Source: Actinomycetota bacterium (lineage in GTDB: Bacteria > Actinomycetota > Geothermincolia > Geothermincolales > RBG-13-55-18). From it: a stretch of 47,486 nt of DNA. The stretch lies in NCBI GenBank assembly GCA_003598015.1, contig QZKE01000005.1, positions 1 through 47,486 of the forward strand, read 5' to 3'. Numbering within the stretch: position 1 is the first letter of the stretch; each line of letters begins with the position of its first letter. This document shows positions 39,152-47,486 of this stretch, piece after piece. Both the position numbers and the translations under genes were made by a program. The notes beneath the pieces were generated by a model. It had not been told where the DNA came from, searched no databases, and saw only the letters and a list, made by a program, of their open reading frames with translations.

Positions 39152-40246
39152 TTACTCCAGCTGGTGCAGGTATTCCGCGATGCCGTACCCCGTCCGGTCA
39201 CCCCATTGGTATTCGGCGAGCGCCTCGTTGACCAGGGTGCGGTGGCCGCCCGACTCCAAGTGGAGGGGGATCACGGTCAGGGCCTTGCCGGCTACATCGT
39301 AAGATCCCCCGCCCACATCCTCGATACGGAAGGCCAGCCTTTTCTGGGTCACGCCGTCCTCTTCGAACTCCGTCTCCAGGGCGGCGCGCCGCAGGGGATA
39401 GTTCACTCCCTCCCGGCATACGAAGCCGTTGAATATGTCCACGCTGGCGATGGCCACGCGGCTGAGGTTGAAGGCGAGCTCCTCGCCGAACTGGCAGGTA
39501 AGCCAGGTCCACAGTCGCGGCGCGGCCCAGTCCCGCACACCCCAGGAATGATCGCGGTGGCCGCTGCCCTGGAAGGAGATCTCGCGGTTGCCGATCTTGA
39601 TGGTCCCGCTCACGCGCATCACCTGTTCGTAATGCTCGCTGGAGACCTTGGATACCTTGCGCAGGTCGCTGAGGCGCGTCCGCTCCCGCACCACCATCTC
39701 CGCCAGTGCGCGCGGGTTCGAATCCTTGAAGTTGAAACAGGGGGCCATGCCCTCGACCTCCAGATCCACCTCCACCCGCTGGGTCGTAAGTGTCTCCGGC
39801 TTCAGCTCGGGTAGTTTCCTCGCGTTGTCGACGTCCATCATCTCCCCCTGAAACACCAGGCGCCACTTGGCCAGGGGTTCGAGGCGGTGGTACGAGAGCT
39901 CGCCGAAGCGCAGTTCGCTCCCCTCGAAAACGGCCCTGCCGGTCTGGAGCACGGCCAGGATGCGGCTGCCCCCGGCGTAGAGCATCATGGCGCCCATGTC
40001 GGTGTCCTGGTTGGGCAGGATGCCTATCCTGGTCCACCCACCCACCTCGCGCTTGGGGTCGGTGAAGTTGAAGTAGAAGCTCTCGTTCCAGTCAAAGTCC
40101 TGGGTGGGAGTATGCAGGAACTCCGCGTCCGTGGCGAGGGGAGCCCCTATCTTCTTGAGCTTCTTGAGGATGGCGTAGGAACCGCTCAGGCACCATACCT
40201 TCAGGGTTTTTCCGGCCCCCATCCTGCCTGTAGCAGATTCTTCCAC
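39152..40246 (-). CDS. DUF7064/DUF7065-like, CrtC-related protein
   Basis: A 364-aa protein. DWNESFYFNFTDPKREVGGW near the N-terminus and GSGHRDHSWGVRDW near residue 230 match the two-domain lipocalin-like family related to CrtC/AttH, common in lipid- and steroid-degrading actinobacteria. There is no signal peptide. The frame is open nine codons upstream, but GTG 40246 follows AAGGAGGTGTCAA exactly, while the upstream ATG would overlap that site. It is a distant relative of the protein at 24757. Ligand unknown. Confidence 0.75.
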   Translation of the reverse strand: MEESATGRMGAGKTLKVWCLSGSYAILKKLKKIGAPLATDAEFLHTPTQDFDWNESFYFNFTDPKREVGGWTRIGILPNQDTDMGAMMLYAGGSRILAVLQTGRAVFEGSELRFGELSYHRLEPLAKWRLVFQGEMMDVDNARKLPELKPETLTTQRVEVDLEVEGMAPCFNFKDSNPRALAEMVVRERTRLSDLRKVSKVSSEHYEQVMRVSGTIKIGNREISFQGSGHRDHSWGVRDWAAPRLWTWLTCQFGEELAFNLSRVAIASVDIFNGFVCREGVNYPLRRAALETEFEEDGVTQKRLAFRIEDVGGGSYDVAGKALTVIPLHLESGGHRTLVNEALAEYQWGDRTGYGIAEYLHQLE

Positions 40247-40283
40247 TTGACACCTCCTTGGTACCTCGCACATATACGATCAC

Positions 40284-40301
40284 ATGCTGACGCCTCAGCA
40301 T
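40284..40301. promoter_or_regulatory. 7-bp perfect inverted repeat, candidate operator
   Basis: ATGCTGA-CGCC-TCAGCAT lies 38 bp upstream of the DUF7064-like start. It is too short and lacks the T-run of a terminator. A second dyad GACCGGTC (40441-40448) is in the same 233-bp gap. Confidence 0.35.
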
Positions 40302-40479
40302 CGATGCCGTTTCGGACCGTCGCAATGTAATAATCGATGGAGCTTGCCGCGCAGGCTCCGCCTCCTCGCTGCGAATCCAGCCGCAAGTGGCCCGGTAGCG
40401 CGCCTCGCGCAGGCACTCTCGATGCATGACCGTATTTGTGGACCGGTCAACTGCCCAGCGAGCCGTACCCTTCCGCGCA

Positions 40480-43400
40480 TTACTTCTCGCTGGGATGGAG
40501 ATAGACCTTCCCCGCGCCGCCGTCCACGGTGATCACCTGGCCGCTGCGGATGAGCCGGGTGGCGCCCGTGGCGTTGACCACGCATGGTATGCCGAACTCC
40601 CGGGCCACGATGGAGCCGTGGGAGAGAGGCCCCCCTACATCCACCACGGTGGCGGCCGCGGTGACGAAGAGCGGAGTCCAGGCGGCGTCGGTCACCGGAG
40701 CCACCAGTATCTCGCCCGGCATTATCTCGGAGTTGCGGCGCGGGTCGGTTATCACCCGGGCCGTGCCCGTTACCCTGCCGGGACTCACGCCGATCCCCGT
40801 CAGGGTCTCTATATCCTCCCGTGGCTCCAGTTCCTCGGGGGTCAGCGGTATGGGGTGGCCATGGCTGTACGCGGGGAGGGTGACGGAGAGGTTGCGCTCG
40901 TATTCCCTCCTGCGCCTGGAGACCAGTTCTCCGACGGGCAGATCGCCACCATCGGCCAGGCTGGTTACCTCCCGCCTGGTGAGGAAATAGACATCGTCCG
41001 CTGCTCCGATGATGCCGTCTGCGCAATATCTCCTGCCCAGGATGCGGTAGACCTTCTTGGCGTGGGCGATACCCTTGATGAGATAGGATTTCATGAACTC
41101 GCGCAGGGAGATGTACTCCTGGGCTTGTTTGAGCACGTATTTGAGAACGGACAGCTTTACTCCCTTGAGTTTTCCCTCCAGCTCGCGCAGCGCCTCCTCC
41201 CGTTCCCTGTCCTGCCTCGCGGCGAGTTCGCGCGGATTGGAGGCCGCATCGGCCTCCAGGTAGTTATGGATCATGGAGAAGACGTAGCTGGGGTCTTCTC
41301 CCCAGCTCGGGAGCATGGTCTCCGCCTCGAAGACGCCGCGGTATCCGTACTCGGCCAGGAAAGAGCTGAGTGAATCGAGGAATGCCCCGGCCTCCCCGGA
41401 CCCGCTCGCCTCCAGCAGACCCAGTATCTCGCTTGGCGGGTTTTCCCGGAAGATGCGCCCGAGCTCATCGCTGCCCAGGACCATGCGCGAGAGGTCCCAG
41501 ATGAGGGAGCTGGGCCTCGCGCTCTCCAGGCTCTGCAATCCGGTCATGAGGCGGGAGGCCAGCATCCCGTCGTCGTCCCCGAGCCATTCCCCGGTCAGGC
41601 GGCAGAGGAAGAGATGGTAGATGAGCGCGTATTGCGAGACGGTTATGTGCATGGCCATGGCCTGGAAGAGATGGCCGCGGCTGTCCTCCAGCCCCTGCAG
41701 GATCTCACTGTAGGGCATGCTCTCGTAATCGTTCGCGTCTGACTCCGTGAGCTTGGCGTCCATCTCCCTTGCCAGGGCTTCCGCTTCCTTGGGCGTGGAA
41801 GTCCCCTTGCGGGTCACACGCCACAGCAGCCCCGGCAGGACCGCCAGGTTGCGGGGGGTGGGCCGCCACTTCTCCTCCACCGCCGCTTCCCCGGAGTCCC
41901 TGCGCTCGAACTCGCTCGCCGAGCCTCCGGGAACCCTGGCCGCAATGGCTTTGATCACGGAGAGGTTGATGTGGCAGCGGTTGTAGAAGAGGCCCAGGAA
42001 GTTCATCTCGCTTCTGGGCTTGATCCCCTTCATGAGGCCGAAATCGCTGTTGGCCCTGGTGAAGCCGTAATCCAGGGCGTCGAGGTCGGACATGGTCAGG
42101 GGGGTGAGGACTCCGGGGAGAACCTCGCTGATATTGGAGAGGGTGTATTCGGGATAGGCCGGGTCTATGCTGGTGTCGAATTCCGAGGTCCAACCCCCGG
42201 CTTTGGGCAAGCCGGATGAGACCCCAAGACCGGCCGGCGTATCGCCGGGGAGGGGATGGAGAAATACCTTCCCCCGGTCTCCGTCCACGGTTATCACCTG
42301 GCCCGTTCTTATGGCGCGGGTTCCCTGGCCGACGTTGAGTACGCCGGGGATGCCGTATTCCCGCGCCACGATGGAGCCGTGGGAGAGGGGTCCGCCCACG
42401 TCCACGACTATGGCCCCGGCGGTGACGAAGAGCGGGGTCCAGGCGGCGTCGGTCACCGGCGCGACCAGTATCTCCCCCGGGTTTATCTGCGAGTTGGAGC
42501 GTGGATCGGTGATGACGCGCGCCCTGCCGGTGACCCGGCCCGGGCTCACGGCTATCCCGCTCAACACCTCCACGTCCTCGTGCATCTCCAGCTCAGCGGC
42601 GGAGAGGGGGCGGGGGCGGCCCCTGGTGTGCTCGGGCAGCACCACGGTGAGGTTCTTCTCGTACTCCCGCCTGCGGCGCCCCACCAGCTCCATCACGGGG
42701 ATATGCGAGCCCTGCCCCAGGGCCAGCTCTCTTATCTCGTCCCGGGTCAGGAAGAAGAGGTCTTCGGGCTCGGCGACGATTCCCTCCGCCGCGAACCTGC
42801 CGCTGAGAGCGTGATAGATCATCTTCCCTTCGGCGAGGAGCTTGATGAGCACCGCCTTCATGAACTCGCGCATGTAGATGAAATCCTGGGACTGCTTGAT
42901 GAAGTAGCGCAGCAGTGGTCGCAGCGCGGGGTTGAGGCGCTCCAGGGCAAGGCGCGTGGCCTCTTCCCGTTCCTTTTCCTGCTTGGCGGCATGTTCACGG
43001 GGGTCGCAGGAGGCATCGGCATCCAGGTAGTTGACGATCATGCTGAATATGTAACTGGGGTCCTCCTCCCAGCAGGGAAGCATGGCCTCCGCCTCGAAGA
43101 CGCCGCGGTAGCCGAACTCGTCCAGGAATGCTTGCAGGGATAGCACAAATTCCCGAGCCGGCTGAGAGGGGTCGGATTTGAGCCGCTCGAGTATCTCCCC
43201 GGCCGGCGTGCTCACGAAGATCTCCCGCAGTTCCTCGTTTGCATGCACCTTGCGCGAGAGGTCCCAGATATGGATGTTCGGCCTGGCGCTCTCCAGGGTC
43301 TGCAGGCCGGTGACCAGGCGCGAGGTCAGGCTCCCCCCCTCGTCTCCCAGCCACTGCGAGGTGAGCCTGGTGAGGAAATCGTAGTAGTTCGCGGCCAGCT

Positions 43401-45012
43401 CCGAGACGACGATGTGTTCCGCCATGACCCGCCTAACGAAGACCCGGCTCTTGCCCAGCCACTCCATTACCGACTCGTAGGGGGAGCTCTCGAGGTCGAG
43501 CCGTTCGGCTTCGGCCAGGATGAGGTCGCACTCGCGCCCCAGCTCCGCCACCTCGGAGGGCGCCCGCAGCGCCCCGCGCAGCAGTCCCAGGACTATCCCG
43601 GGCAGGGCGCGGATATTCTCGAGCGAAGGGCGCCACTTCACTTCCGGGAGGCCGCTCTCCTCCGGGCTCCTGCGGTCGAACTCGTGGGTTGTCCCCCCCG
43701 GGGCTTTGGCCACCATCTCCCTGACCACGGAGAGGTTGAGGTGGGCCCTTCCGTAGAAGAGGCCCAGGAAGGTCATCTCGCTGCGGGGCTCGATGCCCTT
43801 CATGAGGCCGAAGTCGCTGTTGGCCTTGACGAAGCCGTAGTCGAGGGAGTCGATATCGTACATGCTCAGGGGAGTGAGCACGCCCGGCAACACCTCGCTG
43901 ATGTTCGACAGGGTGTAGCGGTCGTACGCGGGATCCACGGTGGTGTCGAATTCGCACACCCACTCCTCGACGCCGTCCTGCGAGATCTGCCCTGCGGTCG
44001 AGGCGTCCTCTCCCGGGGAGGGCTCACCTGCGCCCGCGGCGGCATCCAACCCGGTTATCTTCCTGGCCTGCAGAACGTACAGTTCACCCGCGGCGAAAGC
44101 CCACTCGATATCCTGGGGTGATCCGTAATACTCCTCGATGGCCCTGGCCACCTCGACCAGCGCGGCGAGCTGGCTTCCGGAAAGGGAGGGGTTGCTGCCT
44201 TCGTCCGCGTCCAGAGTTACCTTGAGGTTTCCCTCCCCCCTTTCGACATCGAGGACTATCTTGAACCCCTTGGTTGCTATGCGCTCTTCCAGAACCTCGC
44301 CCGAGGCCGTGTCCACCACGAAGTGATCGCATTCCACCTGACCCGATACCACGGATTCGCCCAGGCCCAGGCAAGCGTTGATGACCATCTGGTCGCGCCG
44401 TCCGTTGAGGGGATTGGCTGTGAAGATGACCCCGGCGCTCTCCGGTGCGACCATCAATTGCACAACGGGAGCCACGAAGACGTCGAAATGGTTTATGCCA
44501 CGGGCATGGCGGCTCACCAAGGCCCGGTAACTAAAGGCCGAGGCCCAGCACTCCTTGACCTTTGCGAGTACCTCCTCCTGGCTGGCCAGGTTGTGATAGG
44601 TGTCCATCTGTCCGGGAAAGGAGGTCACGCTCATGTCCCTCGTTCCCACGGAGGAACGCACCGCTACCAGGCCGCTGCCCGAGGCCTCGGCAATTAGCTC
44701 GCGGTATGCGGAGGCTATCTCCTTCACGATGGGGCCCGGCAGGGGGGCGGCTACGATGGCGTCCTTGATCCTGGCCATGGCCATCTCCACGTCCATGGAG
44801 TCATCGAAGTCGACCTCGGCGAGGATGCCGGCGATGCGGTCTTTCAGGTCCGGTGTCTCGAGCAGTACGTCGTAGGCGCTCGCCAGGATGCAGAACCCGG
44901 GCGGGACGGCGAAACCGCCCCGCAGGAGATGACCCAGGTTAGCCCCCTTGCCTCCCGCCTGCTCCAGGTCGCCGAGGTCTATCTCGGAGAAAGATAAAGT
45001 AAAACGTCCCAA
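40480..45012 (-). CDS. Rifampicin-phosphotransferase-like dikinase with duplicated substrate/swivel module
   Basis: A 1510-aa protein of the PEP synthase/RPH group. Residues 5-320 are the ATP-grasp (PPDK N-terminal) domain: EQAGGKGANLGHLL, VAVRSSVGTRDMSVTSFPGQ, FTANPLNGRRDQMVINACLG, IEWAF. Then come two tandem modules, each about 570 residues: a helical 'RIF-binding-like' domain (TLSNISEVLPGVLTPLSMYD and TLSNISEVLPGVLTPLTMSD) and a phosphohistidine swivel domain. Both swivel motifs, VDVGGPLSHGSIVARE, keep the catalytic His (H878 and H1465). RPH normally has one of each domain. TTG 45012 is chosen because a -10 lies just upstream and family N-termini fit; ATG 45048 is the alternative. Confidence 0.88.
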   Translation of the reverse strand: MGRFTLSFSEIDLGDLEQAGGKGANLGHLLRGGFAVPPGFCILASAYDVLLETPDLKDRIAGILAEVDFDDSMDVEMAMARIKDAIVAAPLPGPIVKEIASAYRELIAEASGSGLVAVRSSVGTRDMSVTSFPGQMDTYHNLASQEEVLAKVKECWASAFSYRALVSRHARGINHFDVFVAPVVQLMVAPESAGVIFTANPLNGRRDQMVINACLGLGESVVSGQVECDHFVVDTASGEVLEERIATKGFKIVLDVERGEGNLKVTLDADEGSNPSLSGSQLAALVEVARAIEEYYGSPQDIEWAFAAGELYVLQARKITGLDAAAGAGEPSPGEDASTAGQISQDGVEEWVCEFDTTVDPAYDRYTLSNISEVLPGVLTPLSMYDIDSLDYGFVKANSDFGLMKGIEPRSEMTFLGLFYGRAHLNLSVVREMVAKAPGGTTHEFDRRSPEESGLPEVKWRPSLENIRALPGIVLGLLRGALRAPSEVAELGRECDLILAEAERLDLESSPYESVMEWLGKSRVFVRRVMAEHIVVSELAANYYDFLTRLTSQWLGDEGGSLTSRLVTGLQTLESARPNIHIWDLSRKVHANEELREIFVSTPAGEILERLKSDPSQPAREFVLSLQAFLDEFGYRGVFEAEAMLPCWEEDPSYIFSMIVNYLDADASCDPREHAAKQEKEREEATRLALERLNPALRPLLRYFIKQSQDFIYMREFMKAVLIKLLAEGKMIYHALSGRFAAEGIVAEPEDLFFLTRDEIRELALGQGSHIPVMELVGRRRREYEKNLTVVLPEHTRGRPRPLSAAELEMHEDVEVLSGIAVSPGRVTGRARVITDPRSNSQINPGEILVAPVTDAAWTPLFVTAGAIVVDVGGPLSHGSIVAREYGIPGVLNVGQGTRAIRTGQVITVDGDRGKVFLHPLPGDTPAGLGVSSGLPKAGGWTSEFDTSIDPAYPEYTLSNISEVLPGVLTPLTMSDLDALDYGFTRANSDFGLMKGIKPRSEMNFLGLFYNRCHINLSVIKAIAARVPGGSASEFERRDSGEAAVEEKWRPTPRNLAVLPGLLWRVTRKGTSTPKEAEALAREMDAKLTESDANDYESMPYSEILQGLEDSRGHLFQAMAMHITVSQYALIYHLFLCRLTGEWLGDDDGMLASRLMTGLQSLESARPSSLIWDLSRMVLGSDELGRIFRENPPSEILGLLEASGSGEAGAFLDSLSSFLAEYGYRGVFEAETMLPSWGEDPSYVFSMIHNYLEADAASNPRELAARQDREREEALRELEGKLKGVKLSVLKYVLKQAQEYISLREFMKSYLIKGIAHAKKVYRILGRRYCADGIIGAADDVYFLTRREVTSLADGGDLPVGELVSRRRREYERNLSVTLPAYSHGHPIPLTPEELEPREDIETLTGIGVSPGRVTGTARVITDPRRNSEIMPGEILVAPVTDAAWTPLFVTAAATVVDVGGPLSHGSIVAREFGIPCVVNATGATRLIRSGQVITVDGGAGKVYLHPSEK
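40483..43962 (-). repeat. Tandem 1.7-kb direct duplication inside the dikinase gene
   Basis: Copy 1 (about 42261-43962) and copy 2 (about 40483-42192) encode homologous modules. The longest near-identical stretches are over the swivel domain (ITDPR, then LVAPVTDAAWTPLFVTA, then GGPLSHGSIVARE). The helical parts have diverged clearly, so the duplication is old and both copies appear under selection. Confidence 0.85.
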
Positions 45013-45039
45013 ACAGCACCACCCTTGCCTTGGTCTACT

Positions 45040-45045
45040 ATTATA
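45040..45045 (-). promoter_or_regulatory. -10 element of the dikinase gene
   Basis: On the minus strand GTATAATAG gives a perfect TATAAT about 28 bp before the TTG start, so transcription would begin near 45033. No good -35 is seen. The position argues against ATG 45048 as the start. Confidence 0.4.
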
Positions 45046-45128
45046 CATCCTTGTATGGCTTTTTTTGCGGGATATGTGGTCCTTTAAGGGATCCGCCTCT
45101 TTGTATTGCGGCCGGGATCGCCCGTGTC

Positions 45129-45980
45129 TCAATCATCGCGAAGGCCGTGCAGGATGAGGTCGAGGACGGACTCCTCGATATCCGCGTCGCTGCATGTCTC
45201 TTCGATCATGGAACGGTAGGACACCATCTCCAGCATGGACAGGAGGGCGAAAGGGACGATCTCGGTGCGCACCGGCCGGAAAACGCCGTCCTCGATGCCC
45301 TTCGCGAGGTCTCCCGTCAGAGGCTCTATGAGTGCGCGCCGCAGGATGGCCGCTGCCTTCAAGCGGTGTTCCTCGTTCTCGTCACGCAGGGATTCGCGTA
45401 CGAGCTGAAGGATGGTGATCATCTCGGGGAAGAAAACGCGTGTTGCTCCCCAGCGCAGGGCCAACCGCCTGATAATATCCTCCTCCTGCCTTATGTCGCC
45501 CAGCGCGTCGCGGAAGACATTCTGGAATATATTGTCAAGGCATTCGAAATAGAGGTCTTTCTTGTTCTCGAAGTAATAATAGAAAGATGCCTTGCTGGAG
45601 CCCACGCTCTCCATGATCTCGGAGATGGTGGAGGCACGGTAGCCCTTGCGCAGGAAGACGGCGGTGGCTTCCCGGATGATGCGGTCGCGGGTGGGGGACT
45701 CTCCCTCCCCGCGCCTGCCCTGCCGCGGCTCGGTCTCACGCCCCTCCCGTTCCTTCTCCCATAGCTCGGTGCAGTAGGCGAGGGGAAAGCCGTCCGCACG
45801 TCCACGCTTGATGAACTCCAGCTTCTCCAGGTGGGTGTGGTCGTAGAGCGCCTGGTTACCGGACTTATAAAGCGCAGGGTGGAGGTAACCCTTGCGCAGG
45901 TAGTAATGGATGAGCTGCTTGTCCAGGCCCGAACGCCTGGCCAACTCCCCCATGCGCATGCCCCTCGCTTCCGCCGCCAC
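45129..45980 (-). CDS. MerR-TetR fusion transcriptional regulator
   Basis: A 283-aa protein with two DNA-binding domains. Residues 8-70 are a MerR-type winged helix (MRMGELARRSGLDKQLIHYY then LRKGYLHPALYKSGNQALYD). After a charged linker, residues 97-145 are a TetR helix-turn-helix (RDRIIREATAVFLRKGYRAS then TISEIMESVGSSKASFYYYF). The C-terminal helical ligand domain follows. GTG 45980 or ATG 45953 could start it; the latter has GAGGGG seven bases upstream. It is divergent from the thiolase and 116 bp upstream of the dikinase on the same strand, so it may control either or both. Confidence 0.85.
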   Translation of the reverse strand: MAAEARGMRMGELARRSGLDKQLIHYYLRKGYLHPALYKSGNQALYDHTHLEKLEFIKRGRADGFPLAYCTELWEKEREGRETEPRQGRRGEGESPTRDRIIREATAVFLRKGYRASTISEIMESVGSSKASFYYYFENKKDLYFECLDNIFQNVFRDALGDIRQEEDIIRRLALRWGATRVFFPEMITILQLVRESLRDENEEHRLKAAAILRRALIEPLTGDLAKGIEDGVFRPVRTEIVPFALLSMLEMVSYRSMIEETCSDADIEESVLDLILHGLRDD

Positions 45981-46301
45981 TAAGCCCGCTCCCTCCTCGT
46001 GCGACTGATGTACCGGTGAATACCCCAGACTTTATACGATATTATATGTTATTAAACGATTATTTATACGTAGTTCACAGATATATTCCGTCATTGCTGC
46101 TATGTTGCAATGGAAATCACCTTGTTTTAACCGGTTCAGAGTATTGACTAACTGGAATAGAAAAAATAGAGTCAAGTGGCGAACATGGATCTCCAGCAAG
46201 ACCAGCGTTATCGCAGCAGCACCGATCCCAGCTTATCCCATCCGGCGACATCGCAACAAATACCGCAACCGGCTACCGGGCAAAGAAGTCAGGAGGAAAC
46301 A
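45981..46301. promoter_or_regulatory. Divergent regulatory region between the MerR-TetR gene and the thiolase
   Basis: An AT-rich segment (46028-46085) has repeated ACGAT-type steps (ATACGATATTAT and AAACGATTATTTATACG), candidate binding sites for the fusion regulator. A minus-strand TATAAT (complement 46041-46046) serves the regulator. On the plus strand TTGACT (46144-46149), 17 bp, TAGAGT (46167-46172) is a fair promoter for the thiolase. The thiolase frame is open back to ATG 46185 but without a ribosome site there. Confidence 0.4.
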
Positions 46302-47486
46302 ATGCGTGAAGTCGTAGTATTGGGCGTCGGCATGACCCGTTTCGGCAAGTTCCCAGGCCGCAGCATAAAGGACCTCTCCCGCGAGGCGGTAGAGAAGACC
46401 CTGCAGCACGCGGGGATAGAGCGTAAGGAGATCGAAGCCGCCTACGTCTCCAACTCCATGGCGGGCCTGATGACCGGGCAGGAGAGCATCCGGGGCCAGG
46501 TGTGGCTGCGTCCCATGGGCATCGAGGGTATCCCCATCTTCAACGTGGAGAACGCATGCGCAAGCGCCTCCTCCGCTTTCCACCTGGGGTGGCTGTCGGT
46601 GGCGGCCGGGCTCTACGATTGTGTACTCGCCCTGGGTGCCGAGAAGCTCTACGACAAGGATAAGGTGAAATCCTATACGGCCCTGGGCACGGCGGTGGAC
46701 ATCGAGGAAGTAGACAAGATTGTGGAGATGATCGAGAAGTCGGACCTTGGCGGTACCTCCACCCAGGGGAGCGGCGAAAACCGCTCCATCTTCATGGACT
46801 TCTACGCAGCCCTGGCCCGCTATTACATGCGCGAGTACGGGGCGACGCCAGAGCACTTCGGTAAGCTCGCGGTGAAGAGCCATTATAACGGCAGCCTCAA
46901 CCCCCACGCCCAGTACCGCGAAGTAGTGACCCTTGAGGAGGTCATGGACTCGCCCATGGTCTCCTATCCCCTCACACGGTTGATGTGCGCCCCCATAAGC
47001 GATGGGGCGGCAGCGGCCATCGTCGCCAGCGAGGAGTTCGCGCGCGCACACGGCGGCAAGCCGGTATACGTGGCGGCGACCGTGAACCAGTCCGGCATCT
47101 CGAACGTGCCCCTGGGTGGCGAGGGCATCGTCAGGCGCATGGCGCCCCTGGCCTACGAGCAGGCAGGTATCGATCCCGGGGACCTGGACGTGGTGGAGGT
47201 GCATGACGCCACCTCCATCTCCGAGTACGCCTTCATGGAAGACCTGGGGGTGTGCGGTCCCGGAGAGGCCAAGGACTGGATCGACCGCGGCTGGACGGAG
47301 ATCGGGGGCAAGGTGGCCTTCAACACCAGCGGAGGCCTGGTGACCAAGGGCCACCCCGTGGGCGCCACTGGTTTGGGGATGATCGCTGAGATAGTGTGGC
47401 AGCTGCGTGGCGAGGCCGGAGAAAGGCAGGTGGAAAACCCGCTGGTGGGCCTTACCCTGAACGGCGGCGGGGTGCTGGGGACGGAG
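46302..47486 (+). CDS. Thiolase-family protein, SCP-x/lipid-transfer type (3' end cut)
   Basis: 395 codons are present and the window ends in frame. VENACASASSAF places the nucleophilic Cys at residue 86. LMCAPISDGAAAAIVAS, VVEVHDATSISEYAF with the active-site His, and GGLVTKGHPVGATGLG are the remaining thiolase motifs in the SCP-x/non-decarboxylating style (H-D-A/C-F instead of N-E-A-F). Such proteins cleave beta-ketoacyl-CoA of branched or sterol-like side chains, or act with a DUF35 partner as aldolases; the partner would lie beyond the window. ATG 46302 follows AGGAGGAAAC. Confidence 0.9.
   Translation, partial: MREVVVLGVGMTRFGKFPGRSIKDLSREAVEKTLQHAGIERKEIEAAYVSNSMAGLMTGQESIRGQVWLRPMGIEGIPIFNVENACASASSAFHLGWLSVAAGLYDCVLALGAEKLYDKDKVKSYTALGTAVDIEEVDKIVEMIEKSDLGGTSTQGSGENRSIFMDFYAALARYYMREYGATPEHFGKLAVKSHYNGSLNPHAQYREVVTLEEVMDSPMVSYPLTRLMCAPISDGAAAAIVASEEFARAHGGKPVYVAATVNQSGISNVPLGGEGIVRRMAPLAYEQAGIDPGDLDVVEVHDATSISEYAFMEDLGVCGPGEAKDWIDRGWTEIGGKVAFNTSGGLVTKGHPVGATGLGMIAEIVWQLRGEAGERQVENPLVGLTLNGGGVLGTE

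Noticed and set aside
46233..47354. A minus-strand open frame opposite the thiolase
   Set aside because: The thiolase frame carries all catalytic motifs and a strong ribosome site.
1..47486. CRISPR arrays, tRNA or rRNA genes
   Set aside because: No regularly spaced direct repeats and no tRNA- or rRNA-like sequence were noticed on reading; a covariance-model scan would be needed to exclude small RNAs.

Overview
This 47.5 kb window is a GC-rich bacterial chromosome segment, roughly 60% GC by eye, with short AT-rich islands. It carries about 38 intact or partial protein genes and several decayed ones. No rRNA, tRNA or CRISPR array was seen. The gene set suggests a deep-branching, probably anaerobic actinobacterium of the kind known mainly from metagenomes. 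It includes zinc-ribbon membrane proteins, DUF3795 Cys-rich proteins, an SCP-x type thiolase, a DMSO-reductase-family Mo enzyme and CrtC/AttH-like proteins. That placement is inference from gene content only.

Layout. 1-8.3 kb: the C-terminus of a surface protein, a membrane acyltransferase, an ABC-2 exporter pair, an SDR, then a four-gene unit of two lipoproteins, an FtsX-type permease and a LolD/MacB-type ATPase. 8.4-10.7 kb (minus): cyclase, flavin reductase, DUF3795 protein and GNAT. 10.9-14.2 kb (plus): a geranylgeranyl-reductase-like flavoprotein, a second DUF3795 protein, and an AbrB-like protein with an arsenite methyltransferase behind a palindrome-rich promoter. 14.3-21.1 kb (minus): a six-gene envelope operon of a Yip1-like protein, a small membrane protein, a 913-aa exported protein of unknown function and three zinc-ribbon proteins. 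21.4-28.6 kb: an antiporter fused to USP domains, a UroD-like enzyme, a CrtC/AttH-like protein, PadR with a membrane partner, and an M20 peptidase.

28.6-40.2 kb is the most rearranged part. It has an SDR pseudogene, a FadR-type regulator, an SCP2-like protein, a Mo/Fe-S oxidoreductase, a gene truncated by an ISL3-type transposase end and followed by an AT-rich homologue of itself, IS3 debris, an ATC-hydrolase-like protein, a 2Fe-2S/flavoprotein pair, a nucleotidyltransferase pseudogene and a DUF7064-like protein. 40.5-47.5 kb: a 1510-aa rifampicin-phosphotransferase-like dikinase with one ATP-grasp module and two tandem substrate-plus-swivel modules, a MerR-TetR fusion regulator, and a divergent thiolase cut by the window end.

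Two dispersed repeat families stand out. One is three inverted-repeat elements of about 130 bp whose outer ends all read GGGGTCAGG (REPIN-like). The other is five copies of a 25-bp motif around CTTCTCGGAGAAGAACC; one copy sits directly behind an ISL3 transposase C-terminus, so they are probably ISL3-family ends. The strongest candidates for new biology are the double-swivel dikinase, the exported-protein/zinc-ribbon operon, and the IS-bounded homologue replacement beside the Mo enzyme.
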